A DNA stretch of 64,000 bases from Termitomyces sp. T153 (Eukaryota > Basidiomycota > Agaricomycetes > Agaricales > Lyophyllaceae): assembly GCA_018296165.2 (NCBI GenBank), contig JACKQL020000014.1, positions 1 through 64,000 on the forward strand. Reading direction: 5' to 3'. The position numbers and the translations under genes are program-made. Positions 37,210 to 47,856 of the stretch are shown here, piece after piece. The first letter of the stretch is position 1. Each line of letters begins with the position of its first letter. Below the pieces are notes generated by a model. The model made no database searches and was not told the origin of the DNA. It worked only from the letters and a program-made list of their open reading frames with translations.

Positions 37210-37735
37210 ATGTACCACGGTCAGGTCTGTCTTGGAAAGGTCGGCAGCATTCCCGGGGTCCTGGAACCCCGTGACCATCGAAATGCATGACTAATCATCC
37301 ACAACTTCCCTCCAATTGCATACCCCCATAATTCAATGGGAGGGTTGTCCTTGTCAATCACCATTTCCTTTCATGTCCAGAACAATAAAGGTTGTTTTTT
37401 CCGGCATGATTTACAAACTTGACGCAGTTGTGCAGGCGTCAGGTAGATAAAATATATCTCTACTAGACGAAAATAGCGGCTCCGTTACCAAATTGTGTGT
37501 GACAAATGTTGACATAAAGACCGCATCGACTGAAAATGGAAAGACGGAAGGAAAAAGTAGACATAAGTATTCCCCAATCACAATCACCGGCGGCGCTACA
37601 TTAAAGCTAGTAAACACTCCCGGTGATCGGTCCCGAGTCATTGGTCAGTGGCGTATAGATTTTTATCACAGTACCGTATATCCAGACAATATACAGCGTG
37701 CGCGCCTAAGTATCCAAGTCTGGAGTCCTCACAAC
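37210..37735. other. Unique insert within the right repeat arm
   Basis: The left arm passes without interruption from its TATCAGCTCGACTACGACC stretch (33768) to ACTCGGAGT (33798). The matching right-arm stretches are separated by this roughly 520 bp. It has short frames on both strands but no recognisable protein. It could be a small insertion, or a deletion from the left arm. Confidence 0.55.
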
Positions 37736-38450
37736 GACTAATCAATCGAGCTGAGCTGATAACATGACCCAATCAGCATACATAGCATATATCGTCTTGA
37801 AGAAAGAAATGAAAATAAACTTCCGCCGATCCATGTTCTTTTGACCCAAGTGTCCGAGTCCGAGTCGGAATATCACCCCAAGCCCCAAGTCTGCATCCCG
37901 CGGCCGATGGTTATGACACTTCCGATGGGGTAATTTCGAAGGGATTGGCAAAGGGGGGTCGAAGTATATCATGAGAAGCGCTCAGCTTGATCCCTAGCTC
38001 GGATCCGCGCGCGGCATGGCATGCCACCACAACTCCGGCGCGGGCATTGCTCAGCGCTCAGGCCCCGCTCACATGGGGAATATGCGATTGCGATGACGCT
38101 CCTGGGCATACATAAGCATAAGTGACGTTCACAGGCTGCGCTGCGCGTGCTGATTACTTAACATCACTTAACAGCCACCACGACTACGATGTCCACACGG
38201 CGAAACGGCGTAACCTCGCTCCGTCTCAGTCCTAGCGTCTGTTCAGGGTGTATCCTCGCAGGTTTGAGTTTGAGTTTGAGTCTAAGTCTGAGTCTGAGTC
38301 TATATTTACCAGAGGTCATTTCGAGCCGAGCGCCTTTGAACAACGAACAACAAACACTGTGCCCGTCCGACGATCGTTTCGTTTCATACCGATTTCCTAG
38401 GTATTACGACATAGTTCACCCACCCCTTGACAACCCTCCGCCCTGGTCGA

Positions 38451-38685
38451 TCTCTCTCTCGGGATAGATAGACCCGTGTCCATGAATAAGTACCCCGAAA
38501 TCAGCGCGTTGTCCTGATCAAAACCTAAAAAAAGAAAAAAAAAAAAAAAGAAGAAGAAGAAGAAGAAGAAGCAACACACCTCTCACATTAATAAGTAAGG
38601 GCTTCGAAACATCCGGTATAGTATCGTGTATCGTGTGCTACTCCCGCCCAGACTTAGTACCACGAAATACCCCATATCCCCGGTC
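38451..38685 (+). repeat. Duplicated segment, copy 1
   Basis: Begins CTCTCTCGGGATAGATAGAC and ends CCCCATATCCCCGGTC. It is nearly identical to 38836-39068, with differences mainly in the lengths of poly-A, (GAA)n and TATCGTG runs. Confidence 0.9.
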
Positions 38686-38835
38686 CAGGAGAGTTCTAAT
38701 ACCAAACATTACACTACACATTACACTACAACGCACAACATTACTTACTACCGGAGTAGAGTAGTCACTCTACCCCCGCCTCTTAGCCCTGTATTGTGGC
38801 TTGCCGGCGGTATAAACAGAGCTCATTCATTCATT

Positions 38836-39068
38836 CTCTCTCGGGATAGATAGACCCGTGTCCATGAATAAGTACCCCGAAATCAGCGCGTTGTCCTGAT
38901 CAAAACCTAAAAAAAAAAAAAAAAGAAGAAGAAGAAGAAGCAACACACCTCTCACATTAGTAAGTAAGGGCTTCGAAACATCCGGTATAGTATCGTGTAT
39001 CGTGTATCGTGTATCGTGTGCTACTCCCGCCCAGACTTAGTACCACGAAATACCCCATATCCCCGGTC
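38836..39068 (+). repeat. Duplicated segment, copy 2
   Basis: Near-identical second copy of 38451-38685, about 150 bp downstream in the same orientation. It carries four TATCGTG units (38990-39020) where copy 1 has two. Confidence 0.9.
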
Positions 39069-39189
39069 TTTTCTCCCCGTATCCGCCCTCGTCCTTGAGC
39101 CGCTCGCTCACTCTCGTACCGGCAGCTCAACCCTATCTGATAATCTTCCACTCCTTCAAGGATTCCATGCCGAGAAGCTTCCAGGATGT

Positions 39190-39200
<11 letters not shown>

Positions 39201-39220
<20 letters not shown>

Positions 39221-39221
39221 C
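39201..39221 (+). repeat. (CA)n microsatellite
   Basis: A run of about ten CA dinucleotides, followed by CGCCGCCGCG. It lies in the right arm. Confidence 0.9.
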
Positions 39222-39410
39222 GCCGCCGCGAACTCGAAGAAGGGCCGGGGTACGTCCATCAAAGTCTTCTGATACAAGACTGGAAAAAGAATTAGGTATC
39301 AATGACTAGGTTTGTTTGAAGTGCGAAGTGTTTTCTGTTCTTGTTTTTCGTGGAGCTCGAGCCGAACGTGCGCCCATAACGTGTGTACGGAGCCCGAGGG
39401 TCGATAAGTT

Positions 39411-39600
39411 GAAAACTATGAGACAGTACAATTACAACTACAATTACAATTACGATTACATTGAAAACTATGAGACAGTACAATTACAACTACAATTACA
39501 ATTACGATTACAATATAGAACCACACTCACCCACCCTCATTCATACACATACGCTTTGCTCTACGACATGGATACCTATACGCATATCTCTTTAGCGCGG
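39411..39600 (-). repeat. Partial copy of the CreA 3' flank, with an internal 54-bp direct duplication
   Basis: The reverse complement matches 34610-34735: TGAGGGTG, GGTTCTAT, the AATTGTAATTGTA repeats, TGTACTGTCT and GAGCAAAGCG occur in the same order. Within it GAAAACTATGAGACAGTACAATTAC... occurs twice in tandem (39413 and 39464). Confidence 0.7.
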
Positions 39601-39749
39601 GGAGACGAATGTGGATGGGGAAAAAAAAACGCAATGTCCAGACGGGCGCATATGTATATGTCCGTGTGTTCAGGTACTAACATGCATGTGGCCGTAATCA
39701 AGGCAACACGGAATTATGATAATGACCTGAATGTTTGTCAGACCTATCA

Positions 39750-40546
39750 ATTGCACGATGAGTGATGCCATACCAGGAAAGCTCTTCTTCAGAAGATTCA
39801 GTTGCACTGAATACTGCCCAGCAATGAACGGAGGCATCGAATCGTCAAAGGATTTTGTAGACTCGGGAATCATGGATATGATCCTTGATGGATGGATCAC
39901 ATAACAAGGCAAGATGTTCAGACGGCTTCGTTTATTGTACCATGCTAGGATGTCAACCGAAAAAGTACTGCACCGATATCTGGAAAATGGTGCTCTTCAC
40001 ACCTTAGAGGTCCACCTGAAGCTTGTATGGGTCCAGGAACGTCGCTATCGTACATAATTTTGAAGGGTACAAGACACGGCATATCTGTGTTCAGGACTTA
40101 ACGACGGCCATCGCCCTCGATGCACGCCTTGAATAAATATTGGTATTCGTTCCATGGGACGCATTTGCGGATTTTTTTGGGAAAGAGATGGAGGTTTGGG
40201 ATGATGATGCGAGTTCCATCATGAACGAAGACGGAATCTTCATGACAGTATCGGGAGTGATTTACTATACGAGTTGGGGAATTGCAGCTTAGCGTCAGTG
40301 AAAAAGAGGTGTCACAAGGATGGGACGTGGGGCAAAAGGAGTATTGACAATGACTCGCATCTTCTCTTTCTTTTCTGTTGGGAGGACGGGACATAGCATC
40401 CCAGGACACAAGCGAAAGAAAACAAAACGCCCTTGATTACTTACGTAATTTATCACATATATTGTCGGTTGATTTCCAGTCAAAGCTTTATCTCCATCCT
40501 CCATTGACAGCAACAAGATGACTCCAGTCTCGCTGTAAGCAACCAT
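39750..40546 (-). pseudogene. Broken kinase-like (APH family) gene, copy 1
   Basis: Minus-strand frames resemble the aminoglycoside phosphotransferase/choline-kinase-like family that is large in basidiomycetes. PKKIRKCVPWNEYQYLFKAC (about 40180-40120) matches PKIRKCIPLGQIQYVLMEY of the neighbouring plus-strand copy, and MIPESTKSFDDSMPPF (about 39870) matches MIPESMEFFDDSMPLVF. Right after FDDSMPPF the frame jumps to IAGQYSVQLNLLKKSF, so the segment that in copy 2 holds the catalytic HGDLGTANIRI loop and the metal site is deleted. The middle is also degraded. It is not functional. Confidence 0.7.
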
Positions 40547-40599
40547 CCAGTTCTTTTATCCCACCAACGCCTACCCTCTTGACTTCTCCCTTCGACACC

Positions 40600-41447
40600 A
40601 TCGGAGACGACGAAGCCATTTCGCTGTTCTTAAAGTGCAAATCACCTCGCTAGGTTCTCTTAGCGTATTCGGAAGTACTTCCTCAGTATGGCGAATCGCT
40701 TCAGACACCGTCGTGAAGATTATAGTCCGGCCCTACGAATCATATCTGCGTCATCCCAAACCTCCATCCCTATCCCAAAAATTCGTAAATGCATCCCATT
40801 GGGTCAGATACAATATGTACTCATGGAGTATATCGAGGGTAGCGACCTTTATGAGATTTGGCCGTCGTAAAGTCCCGAACGTAAATATTCTGTGGCCTGC
40901 ACACTTCAAAACTACGTACAGCAGCTTCGCGCTGTCAAGCTCGCGCATAGTGATGTTCCTGGACCCATCCAGGCTTCAGGCGAACCTATGCAGTGCAGAG
41001 GGTTCTACTTTCGAGATATTGGTGCAGGCCCTTTTTATTCTTACGCAGCAATGAACGCATGGTATAGTGGACGGAGCCGCTTGAACACCTTACTTCATGA
41101 CCCAGCCATCAAGGACTTATCCATGATTCCCGAGTCCATGGAATTTTTCGACGACTCAATGCCTCTTGTTTTCACTCATGGTGATCTCGGCACGGCCAAC
41201 ATCCGTATTGGCAAAGGATGGCACAGTTTGGCTCGTCGACTCGGGGCGTGCCGGTGCCTATCCACAGTGGTTTGAATATGCTAATATGATGGCTTATGCC
41301 CATAGGTCTGACACCGGACTAGCTTGGCCTGAGCGTTGGGCAGAGTTCGTCCCCTCAATTGCTGGCTCGTATGAAAAGCAACTGGCTTTTTTGGAGAATA
41401 ATGCTGATGGTATCGCTCATTCTGCATTTGATAGGTTTGATCAGTAG
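40600..41447 (+). pseudogene. Broken kinase-like (APH family) gene, copy 2
   Basis: Recognisable blocks are SVWRIASDTVVKI (about 40685), IPIPKIRKCIPLGQIQYVLM (about 40770), SVACTLQNYVQQLRAVK (about 40890), the catalytic loop FTHGDLGTANIRI (about 41170), VWLVDSGRAGAYPQWFEYAN (about 41230; the family has D-W-G here) and WPERWAEFVPSIAGSYEKQL (about 41330). The early part changes frame near 40730 without splice signals, and TAA interrupts the frame at 40868-40870 between IWPS and SPERKYS. An intron around 41208 is plausible. Family members phosphorylate small molecules, but this one has no intact frame. It is head-to-head with copy 1. Confidence 0.75.
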
Positions 41448-41957
41448 GATATATATATATGCATGGTGCGCGCCTCGGGCAGCACGTTGGCGTCGTCCTC
41501 ACGCGCGTTAAGTCTGCGGCTTTGCGTGAGGCCTGGGTTTCATCGGCATCAACATTACTCGCATTCACATTCACATTCACATTCGTATGGTCGCGAAGGA
41601 CAGCAATAAGTAACCATCACCCCGCGTTCGGTATGGACGTCACCTCTGGGCCTCGATCTGGTTCTACATCTACCCTGACCACCCTACTACGACTATGATT
41701 ATGCACTTCGCAGCCACACCCGCACCGCACGTGCGCCACCACTCCCGCTTGACCATATAAAAATAAATGGGATTTCGCTGGTATCAGATATACAAAGTTA
41801 CAATATATGCAAAACGCAACACAATTGCAGAATATCTATGAACGTCATACGTACGTACGGAATAGACAATAGTAGTGGCAATGGGAATAAGAAGAGATAC
41901 ATCTAGGTAGGTAGTAAAAGTACAAAGCATAAAAAGAAATCCATGTCCACGCTGTAT
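41448..41957. other. Intergenic, 3' flank of the ribonucleotide reductase gene
   Basis: About 510 bp. It starts with a short (AT)n run (41450-41460), contains CATTCACATTCACATTCACATTC (41558-41583) and ends with the presumed 3' untranslated region of the reductase gene. No gene is seen. Confidence 0.5.
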
Positions 41958-44900
41958 CTAACCAGAACACATCAAACACGCCTCCTTGTTCTCGAGCGAA
42001 CACTGCAGCTTCGCATCAGCAAGCTCACGCTCCCTCTGGCGTTGCAAGGCAGCCGCGTACTCGGGATCAATCTCAGCCGCAGACTTGGTCTTGTCATCAA
42101 GCGATAGCGACCCAAGAACCTCCTCCGTACTCTTAGCATTCTGGGAGGCAGCAGTGTTGGCTGCTGCGGGTGTAGGCGCCGCCGCAGACACAGAGGTACT
42201 GGCCACTGCTGACATAGATGACTGGGATAGGGATACAGGCGAAACGGCGGGAGACGACGAAGATGAGGAGGCAGGTGTAGGAAGGTTCACGGGCTTGTTC
42301 ACAGCAGCACGCGCCGGGCTGGCGTTGATCACCTGTTGTGCCTTGGCCGCTTGCAGCTTGGCATCTTTGAGCACGCTCTGGTCGACGGTGAACTGAATGG
42401 CTTGAGCAGCAGGCCTCGTGCGGAGGTAGTACATTCCCGTCTTGAGACCCTTCTTCCAGCCATAGAAGTGCATGCTTGTCAGCTGGCCGAGAGTCGGGGC
42501 TTGCAAGTGGACGTTCAAACTTTGGCTCTGGCAGATAAAGGCCCCACGATCAGCAGCGAGGTCGATAACTTTCTTCTGGCTGATCTCCCAGACAGTCTTG
42601 TAGATTGCCTTGACGTCATCAGGGATACTTGGGATGTTCTGAATGGAACCGTTGTGCGCAATGATCATATTCTTCATGTTATCATCCCAGAGGCCAAGGT
42701 CAACGAGTTCTCTAAGAAGCCAAGGGCATACGACCTGGAATTCCCCGGCAAGAACACGTCGAGTGTAGATGTTACTAGAGAATGCTTGGCGTCAATAATA
42801 TCTTATGTGAGGAAACTCTAGTCTCGCACCTTGTGTAGGGTTCGAAGCACTCATTGAAACCCAAGATTTGACTGGTCGAGGCAGTGGGCATAGGAGCACA
42901 CAGCAGGGAATTGCGAAGACCAGTTCGCGCGATCTTCTCCTTGAGCGAGGCCCAGTCCCACAAGCCGGTGGGGGTAACTCCCCAAAGGTCGAACTGGAGC
43001 AATCCTTGCGACGCAGGACTACCCTGGTAGGTCTCATACGGTCCTTCTTTCTCCGCCATCTCGGTACTAGCCTCCAAAGCCGCGTGGTAGATGGTCTCGA
43101 AGATCTGAATGTTGAGCTCCTTGGCGGCCGGAGAGTCGAAGGGCATGTGCAAAATCATGAAAGCATCAGCGAGACCTTGCACACCGACACCAATAGGACG
43201 GTGACGCATGTTCGAGCGACGGGCTTCGGGGACAGGGTAATAATTGACATCAATGATACGATTCAAATTGTAAGCGACAACCTTGGTAACATCGTGGAGT
43301 TTCTGGAAATCATAGACACCATTCTTGATAAACGAAGGAAGGGCGAGAGAAGCCAAATTGCAGACGGCAGTTTCATCTGGTGACGAGTACTCAATGATTT
43401 CCGTGCATAGGTTAGAAGACTTGATGGTCCCAAGGTTCTTTTGGTTGGATTTACCTGCAGGGACATGAATGATTGACCAAAAGAATCATATGATCAATAC
43501 CCACTGTTGGCGGCATCCTTGTAAAGCATAAAGGGTCCTCCAGTCTCGATTTGGGCCTCGAGAATCGCATACCAAAGTTTCTGAGCAGGAACAGTCTTCT
43601 TAGCACGTTTTTCGTTCTCGTACTTCGTGAACAGGGCCTCAAACTCTTCGCCATGAACATCAGCAAGTCCTGGGGCTTCGTTAGGGCAGAAAAGTGGCCA
43701 GTCACCACCCGCCTCAACGCGCTTCATGCTAAGAAAAGGATAAGTCTTAATTTGTACATCAGAATTAGATTTATGGACTTACAAAAGATCAGGCACCCAA
43801 AGGGCATAGAAAAGATCTCGCGCACGGACTTCTTCCTTTCCGTGGTTCTTTCTCAAATCAAGGAACTCGAAGACGTCGGCATGCCAGGGTTCGATGTAGA
43901 TCGCGAAAGCACCCGGTCGCTTGTTGCCTCCTTGGTCGACGTAACGAGCAGTGGCATCATATGCCCGAAGCATGGGCACAATGCCATTCGAGTAACCATT
44001 AGTACCAGCAATATAAGATCTACAATAGTATACATCAGCCAAGGCATCGCAGAAGCAACAAAAACATACCCAGTCGCACGAATACAATGGATGTTGAGGC
44101 CAATGCCTCCAGCAGTCTTGCTGATCATCGCACATTGCTTGAGGGTATCATAAATACCATCAATTGAATCATCCTTCATGCAAACAAGGAAACACGAGCT
44201 GAGTTGTGGATGAGGTGTACCAGCATTGAAGAGAGTAGGCGAAGCGTGTGTGAAGTAGCGCTCAGACATCAGATTATACGTCTCTAGGACACGTTCAATG
44301 TCATCGCCATGAATGCCAACTGCGACACGCATGATCATATGTTGAGGGCGCTCGGCGACGCGTCCGTCAATACGGAGAAGGTATGAACGCTCCAGCGTCT
44401 TGAAGCCAAAGCTACACAACTTCAATACAACTAACAACCAAGATATAGTGACAACTTACTAATTGTAATCAAAGTCGCGGCTGTAGATAATGGCTGAGTC
44501 CAAGGTTTCTGCATGCTTGCAAACAATGTCATAGATTCCCTTGGATATCATTCCAGCAGGACGTTGGTTCTTGGGATTAACTACGGAAGGATGAGTATGT
44601 GCATGTAACAATGGCAAAGCGCGATCGTACTATAATGATAGAGATCCTTGATAACCTGAGAAAAATTTTTCTTCGTTTCCTTGTGAAGGTTGGAAATAGC
44701 GATACGAGCAGCAAGAACGGCATAGTCTGGATGCTTGGTTGTGAGATACGCTGCAGTTTCGGAAGCGAGATTCTGAACGACGGATTGATAACGCGTGGAG
44801 ATGATATATAGGATGAGCCACGTACGTCGAGCTCCACTGTCGTAACACCCTGGTAAACTCCAGCAACAACTTTCTGTGTTACTCTGTCATAACATACATC

Positions 44901-45219
44901 AGCAAAGATATTCTTAAATACCAAACAATGGCGCGTACTCGATAGGGTTCACATAGTTCATGTCGAGTCCGTAACATAGCTTGTCAATTCTCGAGGTAAT
45001 CTGAATATTGGTGAGACAAAGACGCGTTAAAATCGAGAAACATACGCACCTTGTCAAATTGAACACGCTCTTTGCGTCTGTAGAAACCCAGTTAGTCAAT
45101 ATTAACGCGTCGCGACGCGACCAGTAGCGACATACCCATCTAAAAGAATTGAGTTCAGTCTCGGCTATTGATTATGGCTGCCTTAGGAGAGGCTTACCTC
45201 GCTTGAAAACGTAGGCCAT
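41958..45219 (-). CDS. RNR1: Ribonucleoside-diphosphate reductase large subunit (class Ia R1)
   Basis: Reduces ribonucleoside diphosphates to deoxyribonucleotides with the small subunit. The start is [18 protein letters not shown], spread over three tiny exons (45219-45198, 45136-45139, 45077-45050), then [14 protein letters not shown]. The ATP-cone, the N-terminal helical part and the barrel follow in order: [30 protein letters not shown] with the redox cysteine in SSCFLVCM (about 44190), [30 protein letters not shown], then [20 protein letters not shown] with the active-site Cys (about 43400-43370), [14 protein letters not shown] and [20 protein letters not shown]. The tail is Ser/Ala-rich and ends CLMCSG, the mobile cysteine pair used for re-reduction. 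At least ten short introns are present. It appears complete. Confidence 0.95.
45022..45027. promoter_or_regulatory. ACGCGT (MCB-type) site in intron 3 of RNR1
   Basis: A second exact ACGCGT 83 bp from the first, inside intron 3. I saw no ACGCGT in the 353 bp between this gene and the divergent BTB gene. Confidence 0.4.
45105..45110. promoter_or_regulatory. ACGCGT (MCB-type) site in intron 2 of RNR1
   Basis: The palindrome ACGCGT is the MluI cell-cycle box bound by MBF in yeasts, which controls ribonucleotide reductase genes at G1/S. Here it lies inside intron 2, next to a CGCG-rich stretch. The regulatory role is inferred. Confidence 0.4.
45136..45139 (-). other. 4-nt micro-exon of the ribonucleotide reductase gene
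   Basis: Exon 1 ends ...AAG CGA G (45198) and exon 3 begins A CGC AAA GAG (45077). The conserved KRDGRKE motif needs GAT GGA between them. The four bases ATGG at 45136-45139, flanked by TTTTAG and GTATGT, supply exactly this: G|AT GG|A. The two flanking introns are each 58 nt. Confidence 0.8.
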
Positions 45220-45572
45220 TGTCGAAGTATGTTGGCCTAAGAGAGCAGGTGATGTGCAAGGGGAGTAGGAAGATTTATGAAAATGAGAAAGGCGAAAAAC
45301 AACCACCACCTTATAAATTGATCAATGACTAAGCCGTTTGTTTAGTCGTCTCCCACCGTCACGGTCATTCATTCAACGAAGTACTAACACCGCGTATGTA
45401 CGTTGTTCCTTTTTCTGCGGGGATATCATAGCAGATCACCAGATGAGTCACGAATAGTCAAAGTCAATCAACAGCGCGTCCGAGACCACTTTCCCAACTG
45501 TTTTCAGCATTCTCATGAAAAATAACTAATTAATTCCCCTTAATTAACCTTAGCGCGCTCTTCTTCAAGATA
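45220..45572. promoter_or_regulatory. Divergent promoter region RNR1 / BTB gene
   Basis: 353 bp between opposite translation starts. It includes TTAATTAATTCCCCTTAATTAACC (45529-45552), an AT-rich imperfect repeat near the BTB gene start. No proven site is claimed. Confidence 0.45.
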
Positions 45573-47092
45573 ATGGAAGCCGCGGACCGTGGCAACACTC
45601 TCACATCCACCTTAGGGTCCGTCGCTGCTCCATCTCCGAGCATCGAGCAGGGAAAGCGCCCTCGATGTACCCCTGAGGAATCCTTGGACCAGAATAAACC
45701 TTCTGCGAAAAAACCTCGCTATACACTGGATTCTAGCGCCTGCAGCGTCATCATGAAGCAGGACTTTGAGGTGCACAAAAGGGATTCAGAATACTACTTC
45801 GACGACGGGAGTTGTATTTTTCTGGTGGAGGACACGCTGTTCAAAGTACGTAAATCGAAGGGCCTGATATCATTGCTTACAATAGATGACAGGTACATCG
45901 CTCAAGACTCTGTAACGACTCGAGGCAATCCAAAGACTCAAATAGCTTCGGCACAATGTTCAGTTTACCCCAAGGACGTCTAGAAGTCGAAGGCAAATCA
46001 GATGAAAATCCCATCGTCTTGACAGGCAATACACCCTCCGAGTTTCGCCACTTTCTTTGGTCTTTCTACGCACTGTGCGTCATTAGTACACGTTTCGAAA
46101 ATAGTGACTGAAGAACGGTCCATCATAGGCCACCCGAGATCAACAAAGCAAGTGAAAATCTTCCGTTGATGATTGACATCGCTCGAGTCTCCCACAAGTA
46201 TGATTTCAAAGACCTCGAAACATGGGCACTCAATACAATTCACGAGTATGTGAACCGCAAGCCTTCACCGATCCTCGCTGCCAACCCTCCTGCTCAATCA
46301 TACACCTTCTCCTTCCACGGAATGGCATCCAATAGGACGAAGTCCAATGACGCCACCACTATCCAGAATACCGAGGAGTTAACCACACTCATCCGGCTCG
46401 CCCACCTGTGCAATCACGAGCCCCTGCTCACAACCTTGATCAGCCATCTCAAGCAGCTCATGAGCTCTTCTGTGCAATACGCCTATATCGCCATGACCCT
46501 CGCTGACGAACTTGACCTCCGCTCTCTGAGAGGCGTAGCGTATCTCGAAGTAATGCAGAAAGCGACCGTCGTGAAACGAACAAAGACCGATATTGAGTTG
46601 AAAGCGATGACGACGCAGCTGAGTAGCACTACAGCGGATACGATCCCCTTTGTACCTGGGCTTCCCGCGGCCACCGAAGAAGGTACAGTCGACGAAGAAG
46701 ATCGTCTTGTAATCAGCCGGGCTCAGCAACTCCGCCTTCTCAGCGGCTACTATCGTCTTACCAGTACCTGGGAACGCCTACGAACGACACCGCCTGCGTT
46801 CGACCATAGTTCTTCTTGCGGCGCTACTTGGCATCAGCACGGATGCACCCAGAGTTGGGTAGAGTTCTGGAAAGAGAAGACAAGGATCGACGCGGTGCTA
46901 GCGCTTGGATTGACGGATGTCGTAGGTCGCTTGAAACAGATCCATAAGGAGTACGAGAGATGGGGAAGTGTGCCGTACATGCATTTCGAATGTAGGAATG
47001 CAGCGCGTAATGCGATCCTTGAAGTCATCAGAAAGATCGAGGATGGACTCCCGGACTTTTTCTCGGATGGCGAGGAAGAAGACGAATGGTAG
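45573..47092 (+). CDS. BTB/POZ domain protein
   Basis: Three exons. The N-terminus (residues 1-60) is disordered and carries basic clusters KRPRCTPEE and KKPRYTLD that could be nuclear signals. The BTB domain follows: DSEYYFDDGSCIFLVEDTLF (about 45796-45850), a short intron, VFGTMFSLPQGRLEVEG (about 45950), TPSEFRHFLWSFYAL (about 46030), a second intron, and MIDIARVSHKYDFKDLETWA (from 46166). BTB domains dimerise and often recruit cullin-3. Expanded families of such proteins with unknown function are common in agaricomycetes. The C-terminal 300 residues are conserved-looking but unassigned, and contain CGATWHQHGC. The protein ends in an acidic tail at 47092. Confidence 0.8.
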
Positions 47093-47205
47093 GCGGTGGG
47101 AAACGCTAATGGTGAATGAATGACTCTTGTATATTATTGACTTTGCAGAAAGTGTAAAAGAGCATACCCACTTTCAATTATGTATCACTTCTCCTTTTAC
47201 TCGAT

Positions 47206-47856
47206 TTAATTCCGTCTACTCCCATTTCTGCTGCGTTTCCCAGGGACAATTCCTGTACTCAGCAAGGATCCATTAGTTTCAGCCTGAGCTTCATGACCAT
47301 TCACAGCCCAAGGCCCATGCAGAATACCATCCGTGCGACTGCCCGACCGTCCACGAGTAGGATTTGGTTCTGGGACATTGACCGAAGGTTGAGGAGTCAC
47401 CATCATACTACGCATGAGGGCATCGATATCGTTAGTGCTAGGGAGTGGTTCTAAGGCAGCCTGCGACCCGCGCAGTAGAGTCCGGTCGAACAGCTCGTTG
47501 TCTTCAAGATCATGTACCGTCTGATGAAGACGCGCGAGAACGTCCTCAAAAAGTTCTACACACAGAATGCAGCTTTCATCTCTTCTACAAGCTTAGGACT
47601 TACGCTTTTCTTCGGCTGAGCCTATGGGAGGACGAGGTAGCAGAGGATCCTGATCGGCTAAAAGTTCCTCCGGACGCGGTATATGCAAAGCAAGTCGTTC
47701 TTCCCACTTTGCTTCAAATGAGCTCTGGCTGATCTGTTCTTCGCGGTCGGAGGAAGCCGTCTGATCTTCACCATAGACTGTCCCTATTGAGCTGGCAGGC
47801 GATGGGGCGCGAAGCACTGGTGGCGCGTATTCTGCGTGGTGCTGATTGGCTGGCAT
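47206..47856 (-). CDS. Hypothetical protein, about 200 residues, two exons
   Basis: Exon 1 (47856 to about 47603) starts MPANQHHAEYAPPVLRAPSP and contains SQSSFEAKWEERLALHIPRP and DPLLPRPPIGSAEEK. After an intron of about 50 nt (GTAAGT...TGTAG), exon 2 reads LFEDVLARLHQTVHDLEDNE, then LFDRTLLRGSQAALEPLPST and NDIDALMRSMM. It ends in a basic tail KRSRNGSRRN. The middle helix looks like a conserved structural segment. I do not recognise the family. It converges on the BTB gene with 113 bp between stops. Confidence 0.65.

Larger units (their letters stand above)
36940..39290 (-). repeat. Right arm of the large inverted repeat
   Basis: Reverse-complement counterpart of 32490-34140. It is longer because of a unique insert (about 37210-37735) and a 233-bp segment present twice (38451-38685 and 38836-39068). 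It contains (GAA)n runs (38550-38571, 38924-38940), a hexamer repeat GAGTTT/GAGTCT (38264-38304) and a (CA)n run (39201-39221). The frames inside it are low-complexity and not genes. Confidence 0.8.

Noticed and set aside
38189..38467. Frame with a (SL)n run in the right repeat arm
   Set aside because: The run comes from a hexamer DNA repeat (GAGTTT/GAGTCT), and the left arm lacks the frame.
39316..39765. 149-codon plus-strand frame with NYNYNYNY repeats
   Set aside because: It reads through duplicated AATTAC simple repeats that derive from the copied CreA 3' flank. There is no conserved content.
42868..43383. Plus-strand frame opposite ribonucleotide reductase
   Set aside because: Mirror frame of a well-supported gene with highly conserved protein sequence on the minus strand.
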